Assembly (NCBI GenBank): GCA_963931865.1
Contig: OZ007510.1
Coordinates: 994,501-1,058,500, forward strand
Length of the DNA: 64,000 nt
Source: Axinella damicornis
Lineage: Eukaryota; Porifera; Demospongiae; Axinellida; Axinellidae
Direction of reading: 5' to 3'
Positions 57,497 to 64,000 of the stretch are shown here, one piece after another (within the stretch, counting starts at the first letter, position 1; every line of letters starts with the position of its first letter). The notes under the pieces are model-generated. The model ran no database searches. It saw only the letters and a list, made by a program, of their open reading frames with translations, and was not told where the DNA came from. The translations under genes were made by a program, and so were the position numbers.

Positions 57497-59939
57497 CTAC
57501 AATATGGAGCAACTGAATCTGCCTGTAGTTTGCTGTCCGTCACTCAAGTCAGTCCTCCAAGTCTCCATGATCTGCACCCTCCTGTGGCCAGAGCGGGGTG
57601 GCTCGTGATCACTGTACCTCTGCACAAGCTGTCTGTACTCCTCATCCTTCTCTTTCTTCAGCTTTGTTTGGATCTTGTGAAACCCCGCCTCCAGGCTCTC
57701 GGCACACGAGCGGCAGCAGGCATAGTGTTCGAATGGGACATATCTCAATCCAAGGTAGCTCTCAACCAGCCAGCGAACTTTGTAACCTAATAACAAACAA
57801 TAATTCATGCACCGATTACTTCATCTGTTGACCACTTTGTCCCTCATGCTAAGTGCATGGGCACCACCAAATCAACTGCAACTAACATCACCAATCTCAA
57901 TCCCAGTTAATGTGTAAGTTGCCAATTATCGGCACATAAATTGTGCATCCTCTAACTAGCACTCCAAGTTTGAAGATGTATTAGTCATTACTCGCACACC
58001 CACAGATGTGCGTCACCTGGTACCTATTATCGTAACAATTTTCTAATGCTCAATTCAGTAAAATCACTGGCCATCCATCAACATCGCTTGCCATGTGCAG
58101 CAACGATCCTATATGACATTCTCTGTAAATGGTTGCGAAATGTATGGTGCTGGTATATAATTGATGACGGCTGATAATTGGCAACTTATGCAAGTCCAGC
58201 AAATTATCAAAGTCCCAAGTAGAGGACTTGCGGCTTCCGGTACATTTGCCACCATTTTGGAGTACAATGGCATGAATAGTATATTTTAGGGGGCTCCTGT
58301 GCTTAACACTCCTGTTGTTTTGCATGGCAACTAGAGCCCTGGATTTTCTATCCACACTGAAAGTTTGAAGCCCCCCCCCCCCCCCCCAAGGCTTACCCCA
58401 TTTTCTGTTCTTCAGTTTGCGTTAATAATACACGGATGTGGAAGAGTGGCGAAAAACTGCGCTTCCGCATCCGTGTATTATTGTCAATGCAAGCCGAAGA
58501 ACAGAAAACAGCATAGGCCTAGGGATGAGGCTACCCCCCTTCCCCAAATTGTACAGTGTACTCCAGTCTCCAAGATGGTTGCCAATATATGTGACACCAC
58601 GCCCATTGCAAACCATTCCCCTTGCATAAGTCAGGAACCAAAGGCAGAGACATAGGACCTAACCTGTGGAACGGAGGGGCTTGGCCACCCAGCACTTGTC
58701 GCAGATCTTGTACTGCGTCTGAGACATATCCAAAACCTTGCATACAGCGGGTGCCAAACTGGAGCTGTCCCAGTAGTCAATCCTGCTGATCATGATGCTG
58801 CGAACGGCCAGCAACTTCAGTGGCACAACTTCCCCAAGGGGTTCATCCTCTCCTGCCCGCTTTTGTGCCTTGTCTGGAACGATAACAATGAAGTTGTTGA
58901 ACCACTGTCGGCCCAGAGCAGCTGCCCCGCCCAAGAGGCTATCATTACCGTATCTCCTGAGAGATTTCAATGATGAGATTGAAAGGATAAAGCCGGGCAT
59001 CCAGGGGAATTTGTTACTTTCCAGGTTCAACTCTTCAAGGCTTGTGCAGAAGGTGATGGTATGGGGGAGTGTTTTGAGGAAATTGTGGTTGAGGGATAGT
59101 GTTCTAAGCTTCTTGAGTCGGCCAACAGATGCTGGCAGCCAGGGCAGGTCTGTGCTGTTGAGGTTCAGTGATGTCAGGCTAGGGACTGACCAAAACTGCA
59201 GGGGGAGGACAATCAAGTATCAATGTATCTGGAATTTTTAATCTTAATTGATCAAAATTATTTTGAACATGACTGTAGTGTACCTCCAGGCCCATGTAGA
59301 GAGATTGTCCCAGGTTGCAGCCCTCTAAGCTAAGCTCTGTAAGCTGATGATGGTGGAGACACTCCCAAAGCAGTTGAGCAGCTGTGTGTGTATACAAGTG
59401 TGTTCAGTGACATTCCATATACAGTACAGTGTGTGCTTGCCACTAGTATCACTGGCCAGACCCGTTCTCCAAGTAGGGGCAGCCTCCTACTTGGGAAAAG
59501 TGTGGCCACGAGTTGCTCATCACATACTAACCATCTGGTGCTCTTTCAATGTGCCTGATGGTCAACCCATGCAGGTTTGGTAGGTCTCCTCTGGCAAGGT
59601 TCTCCTCCAGAAACTCACCGAGATAAGAATACTAAAGGAAAGTATTATGCCTAGAATTAGTGCATGCAAGCGAGATACTAGTATGGACCTCAGAACCTTC
59701 AGGATCTGGTCTCGAACAGACAACCGACATTGTAAAACCTAACACAATCATGATCACTGATCATTTACGGTAAATTTCCACTCTTTGTCATGTTTGTGAC
59801 TTTCTCTGTCCTCAGATTGGGCCCAGAATGAGCAGGAGTCGGGCAGAAGAAGCACCATCCCCCCACACTCTGACAGATTCGCCTTCATATGCCCTTCTAG
59901 TTCCCAATCTCTCTCCTCACTGCCGCTAGTTCTGGCCAT
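57497..59939 (-). CDS. Leucine-rich-repeat protein with C-terminal CxxC pairs
   Basis: Minus-strand exons 59939-59769, 59738-59697, 59631-59532, 59381-59284, 59195-58664 and 57786-57497 join in phase to about 410 residues. Exons 4-5 carry LRRs (LTELSLEGCNLGQSLYMGLE; LTSLNLNSTDLPWLPASVGR; LRTLSLNHNFLKTLP; LEELNLESNKFPWMP). The C-terminal third has CDKCWV and CCRSCAE separated by about 40 residues, possibly a zinc-binding site, then a charged helix. The subfamily is not recognised, so no function is assigned beyond protein-protein binding. The first intron as drawn is only 30 nt (GTAAAT...TTAG); an alternative donor at an internal ATG|GTGCTT would give a longer intron and a shorter N-terminus. 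Exon 1 is the least certain part. Confidence 0.75.
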
Positions 59940-60151
59940 AGTAGTCGCGCGGAACGGCACACTCCCCCTCTGCGCTGAAGTATGCTGACAAAGCGGAAAC
60001 TAATTAGGGGAAATCCCTCTCCTGAGCTCTCAAGGTCAAAGGTCAAATCAGATTAGATCTGCTCTGCTATTGAAACGTTTATCTTGTTGCTGCATACCTT
60101 TTGCATCACCATAAAAAAATATAAATACCACAAGTATATTGAACATGCACA

Positions 60152-61520
60152 TCACTCTGAAGAACTTTCGGAGTCAAAGGTAGAGCTGTCTTCAGGTGAG
60201 TTGCCTGTCACAAGAAAATGCTTTCTAACGTGAGAGTCAAGATCATCACCTGTAGACAAAATAGAATAACATGTAAACAATCAGTAAGTTACCGGGTATT
60301 TCACCCATTTCTTACTCATTGCATGCAGGATGTTCCCACTGCCTTTCTCTTTCAAATCATCATCAAGCCTCTTCCAGCTCACGTTTTCGCCTCCCTCCTC
60401 CAGTTGCCTCCCAATGTAGGCGATGGTCCGCTTCAGCTCATCACAAAAGCCCTGTAAACACAAACAAGGAAAGTATCTTCACTGCTACATTTCTGTCAGC
60501 AAGGTAAGGACTCACCAACGACAAGTGGCCGTCTAACCACGTCATCTCATCATCACCATTACCTGTACAAAAAAGAGCTAGTATCAAGTATGTCCATGCC
60601 ATGACATCATCCATCACTCGTGGTAAAATGGTCGGGGAACAGTGTTACTAACCTATTTCGTTACTTGGGAGACGTTCGACTATCCCAGAGCTGCGGCTAC
60701 CTCGTCTGCTTCCGGCTGCAGAAACCTGAGGTTTCTGAGTCCGCCTCATGTGAAGAGCCTGGGAGGAAAGCTTCCGGAACTTTCTGCTAAGAGTTTCCTC
60801 ACTTGGTTTCTGCTTTCCTCCCTGTCGGGTTATGGCTGGCTTGTCTGTACCAAGTTGAACTCTGAACCATCCATGTCCAATGTGACAGAAACAAAGTTTC
60901 ACCAAGCCTATACGACAGCCATGCACTTCAATTAGCCTCTCATAAACGGAGAAGATGTGATCATAAAGTGTGCTTCCACCTTCAACAGCTTCAGAAATGA
61001 GTCCAAATTTCAAGCCACCCAACCATCCAGAGTGTACGTGCAGATACCATGAAATCTCCCTCTTCCCTCCCCTCATCATCTCTTGCCAGGTAGGAGGAGA
61101 GGCCTTTGCAGTCCAGGGGCCTTGGAATCGAACATCCCGTGCCAGTGTAGTGATGCAGTTATACTGCTCCTCTGTGAGTCGAACACAGTCCTGCACATGT
61201 GCAGTGAAGGAAGATGCGATGACTTTAGATAGACTAGTGTTACTATGGTGACTTGTCTAAGACTGTTTACCTCATCCACTCCGGTGTCAGGATCAACTCT
61301 GTCCTCCACTTCAGTTGTTGTCTGGAGAAAATAAGTAGAATAGTTATAGTCTTGCAGGCTAGACGTTCAAGGGTCTGATGCATGAACGAGGAGAATGCAT
61401 GACAGCTGGAAAACTTACGAAACATGCGAAACTGGAACTGGGGCTGGCTACATTGGACGAACTTGAGGCATAATTTGAGCAACTTGACCAGCTTGTTCCA
61501 TCTTGGTGTTCCCGGTCCAT
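60152..61520 (-). CDS. Uncharacterised 323-aa protein
   Basis: Six minus-strand exons (61520-61419, 61321-61271, 61190-60653, 60562-60516, 60451-60316, 60249-60152) join in frame from Met to stop. The N-terminus is Ser-rich (NYASSSSNVASPSSS). The large exon encodes a globular region with many Trp, Gly and Cys (GWLGGLKFGLISEAVEGGST; HGCRIGLVKLCFCHIGHGWF), then a basic segment (RRTQKPQVSAAGSRRGSRSS). A helical part (FCDELKRTIAYIGRQLEEGG) and an acidic Ser-rich end (STFDSESSSE) follow. No signal peptide or transmembrane helix is seen. I do not recognise the family. It lies 212 bp upstream of, and on the same strand as, the LRR gene, but has its own stop, so it is a separate gene. Confidence 0.7.
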
Positions 61521-61625
61521 TGTCTGCAGCTTTTATTGACTAGTACTATCTGCTAATCTAAGCATAGATATTTGCCTATGGCCTAAATGATACTGGCTAC
61601 AGTCACGTATTTACAATGAGAAACT

Positions 61626-61778
61626 TCAAAATTTCTGCTCCAGTTCTTTGGCTTTCTTCGCGTGGTAGTCTCTCTCGTTCTTGAGGCGGGCCACTCTCAG
61701 CGCATACATCTTCCACCCGAACATTACCCCCAGCAGAAAGGCGAGGATGGCAACAAAGGAGGTCTGGAACGGCTTCAT
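61626..61778 (-). CDS. Mitoregulin-like single-pass membrane microprotein (50 aa)
   Basis: Single-exon ORF starting MKPFQTSFVAILAFLLGVMF. It has a short N-terminus, one transmembrane helix, a GW pair at the membrane edge, then a basic amphipathic tail (ARLKNERDYHAKKAKELEQK). Size, order and the helix-GW-basic tail pattern resemble vertebrate mitoregulin (MTLN, 56 aa, inner mitochondrial membrane), which affects lipid oxidation and respiratory supercomplexes. Similarity is judged by eye, and other small membrane proteins share this plan. In-frame codons continue upstream to a Met at 61865, but that start would overlap the divergent neighbour's start and adds a Cys/Pro-rich extension, so the inner Met is preferred. 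The start lies 77 bp from the divergent gene at 61856. Confidence 0.6.
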   Translation of the reverse strand: MKPFQTSFVAILAFLLGVMFGWKMYALRVARLKNERDYHAKKAKELEQKF

Positions 61779-61855
61779 AATTTTCGGACAGCAATTTTGC
61801 TCTAAATAAAGCCCACTAAGGGGCGTGGCAATAGTGTAACTAGGCAGTGTTTGGT
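61779..61855. promoter_or_regulatory. Putative bidirectional promoter, 77 bp
   Basis: The start codons of the microprotein (-) and the Ser/Thr-rich gene (+) are only 77 bp apart. The segment includes CTAAATAAAGCCCACTAAGG but no element I can name with confidence. Confidence 0.4.
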
Positions 61856-63864
61856 ATGAGCTCAAGGGGGAACAAACGGAAAACAGAAGGTATGTCCCTG
61901 CTATTATGGTGCCACTGAACTGTGGTCAGTTTATTTGTGACTTCAATTCCTAGGGATGAGGTACACTCGTCCAGTCAAGTCCAGCTACCACTCTGCCAAG
62001 ACCAGCATGAGCTTGAGGACAAGTGGTAAGATACTTTTGGTCACTCAGTGCTATCTAGTAATTTATTGTGCCTTCTAATTAACGGCATGTATTGTTTGAC
62101 TGTTCAGATCGATATATATGACAGTACCCTACCTTTTAAAAATGGAAAAAATATTAGCAGGCAAAATTAGAGGGTGAGCAGCATTTTGTACACTCTTTAA
62201 ATTTAAATACCACTTTATTCCACTTATCCAGCCTTCAACCCTAGTCCAGCAAACGTCAGCCAAGATGACCTGCTCTTGAAGCATATGGAAGCACACTACA
62301 GGAGAGTAACATCAGCGAAAGGTGCTTTTGATATCTCCTTGCACCCTGGCAACCACTGACCTAGAAATTTGGCCACCTTGTAATTATTTCCTTGTCCCAT
62401 TCCCCAGGAAGAACAGATACCTCAATTCCAGAGTCACTGCTGAAGTGTACTAAAGGTAACACTGTAACTGTACGTACATCAATAATGGTATGGCTAGAAT
62501 TGTGGTCTATGAGGGAAAATTCAAATTCCTTCAGTTGAGATGTACTCCAGTTCAGCTGTTGAGCTTCTTCCGTTTGTGATTATCACAGCGTGTATTTTGC
62601 CACTTTTCTTTCCAATTTAGTTCGAGATCATGCAAAGCGACATTCGGATCACATGTGCAACTCTTACTTGCCAATCAGTGTAAGCCCCCTTTTGTATTCT
62701 TCTGTACAGCATGCATGTCTGTATGCCATCTCCATCTAGCCTTGTTCCCATGTGCTTGTGCACACAAGAGCCTGGAAATGGGCTTTATGCAGAATTCAGA
62801 GAAGAATTAATTGGTTCTTGCAGGGGTGGTCATCTTCTCCAAGTAGCCCAAGAACTGGAAGAACTGGAGGAGTTCTTAAGGCGACTCCATCTCATACATC
62901 GTCAAAATCTGATGCAGGATTTGTTAGCATGACAGCCTCCATGGATAGCCTGCTCATGGCAGAAGAAGAGCTCGATGGCGGAGACGGTCTATCCACCAGG
63001 AACTACTACCTACCAAGTAACAAGAAGAATGTACATTTGCATGGCGATTTATTTGCTTCAAAGAGGAGCAGTGAACACAATTTGCAGTGGTATTCTACTA
63101 GTGCCATTGACCAGCCAGAAAGACGTCTGAAGTACAGGAATCTGCTTGAGTTTCCTGTGAAGAAAGACACAAAATGGCAGCTGTATCACACGAAAACTGG
63201 ACAACTAACAGGGTATCTGCACTACAAGCAAAGGTCCAGCCCCAGCAGGTGTCCACCATCGCCTGTAAGTGTACCCACTGGTCCCTGGAAGCCAGCTTTT
63301 AGCACAAACTCAACCTACTCTCCCTCATTTTTCTCTCCAAGTAAAACCACCATCTTGCAAAGCTCCAAAGGTGACTCACCTCCCTATCAAAGGAAAGGGA
63401 AGTGTAGAAGTGGAAAGACTACAGAATTGCAACCACAAGATGAAAGCTCTCTTGGACAGACACACATTTTGAACAAGACAATTGATATAGTTTCACCCAC
63501 TGTTCTCTCAGCTGGAACCTCAATGAAGATAGACCCAGAGCATCCATTGCAGACTGACCTCCTAGAAGGCTATCCCCTGCATGACAAACCTCCTGCAAAG
63601 GAAAGCACTTCTCAAGAAGATTACAACTCAGGGGAAGTAGACAGTGATGCTAGGACTAGGACAGATGAAAGACAAACTGGCCGTCAAGGCACTCAAGACG
63701 TAGCTGCTACCAGTGCAAGTCTTCCTCTAGCACAGAGAGAGCCAAGCCATGTGCAGACTGACGAAGCCTTTGTGGTACCGGCTGATGAGAGGGGAAGGGA
63801 ACTGATTGACACAACTGTAGAGCTGAGTCTTCAGGCCCATGCTGTCGACATAAGGTATAACTAG
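61856..63864 (+). CDS. Uncharacterised Ser/Thr-rich protein
   Basis: Exons 61856-61889, 61954-62025, 62232-62321, 62408-62455, 62621-62679 and 62824-63864 join in phase. If the last exon reads to its own stop the protein has 447 residues. A donor-like AG|GTATAA at 63854 leaves open splicing beyond the window. The N-terminus is basic (MSSRGNKRKTEG...). The middle has a short structured-looking part (EFPVKKDTKWQLYHTKTGQL). The rest is low-complexity, rich in Ser, Thr, Pro and Gln (PSPVSVPTGPWKPAFSTNST), and probably disordered. No known domain, signal peptide or membrane helix was recognised. A degenerate palindromic element (TAGCCTTGTTCCCATGTGCT, 62740) sits in the last intron. Confidence 0.65.
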
Positions 63865-64000
63865 TGCATGCATACACAGATAGCTTCACAGGAAACTAAT
63901 CCAAGATAGCATTTATGTGTATGGTGTTTCTGCAGATAAGTAATAAGTCTTGTGCAAAAATTGATGGGTGTGAATAGTGTAGAAGCTCAACCTCGTTTCA

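Noticed and set aside
59739..59768. A 30-nt ultra-short intron in the LRR gene
   Set aside because: Not claimed as novel: another in-phase donor within exon 1 (ATG|GTGCTT) could give an intron of about 110 nt, so the short intron is not required.

Overview
The window is animal nuclear DNA. Genes are split by GT-AG introns, many of them under 150 bp. CA/GT, CCCT and poly(G) tracts are abundant, and the gene set includes CatSper, AK7, CUL9 and EGF-receptor-like genes. Compact spacing, head-to-head pairs and this gene content suggest an early-branching metazoan such as a sponge, but I cannot fix the taxon from sequence alone. All exon coordinates were read by eye from open frames, splice consensus and phase, and need transcript confirmation.

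Layout: (1) 204-4349 (+), 3' part of a single-pass EGF-repeat membrane protein. (2) 5262-7577 (-), a 502-aa SLC46-like MFS transporter, head-to-head with (3) 7745-13071 (+), protein phosphatase 1 catalytic subunit. (4) 13528-31164 (+), a large CUL9/PARC-type cullin-RBR ubiquitin ligase with a 200-N gap and one apparent one-base frame break. (5) 31328-33806 (-), a complete 410-aa CatSper-type channel, head-to-head with (6) 34021-38663 (+), a 787-aa fusion of a prolyl-4-hydroxylase-like 2OG-Fe(II) dioxygenase, an F-box and an actin-related domain. (7) 39956-44519 (+), a tandem copy of that fusion gene with a frameshifted tail, followed at 45523-45830 by a phase-compatible alternative last exon. 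(8) 45952-52573 (-), a 700-aa adenylate kinase 7. (9) 53127-56294 (+), an incomplete PH-domain gene. (10) 57497-59939 (-), a leucine-rich-repeat protein. (11) 60152-61520 (-), an unrecognised 323-aa protein. (12) 61626-61778 (-), a 50-aa mitoregulin-like membrane microprotein, head-to-head with (13) 61856-63864 (+), an unrecognised Ser/Thr-rich protein.

The main novelty candidate is the duplicated dioxygenase/F-box/actin-related fusion. F-box plus actin-related domain recalls plant ARP8. The added hydroxylase recalls the Skp1 prolyl hydroxylase PhyA of Dictyostelium, and F-box proteins bind Skp1. The two copies also act as natural empty-site controls for each other: a truncated non-LTR retrotransposon sits only in copy A and a 707-bp terminal-inverted-repeat element only in copy B.

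The second candidate is a family of very short palindromic insertions (35 to about 115 bp) with ends like TAGCCTCGTTCCCAGGC and its complement. Several copies have exact 9-bp target-site duplications, which suggests minimal Mutator-type foldback elements. No rRNA, tRNA or CRISPR array was recognised.
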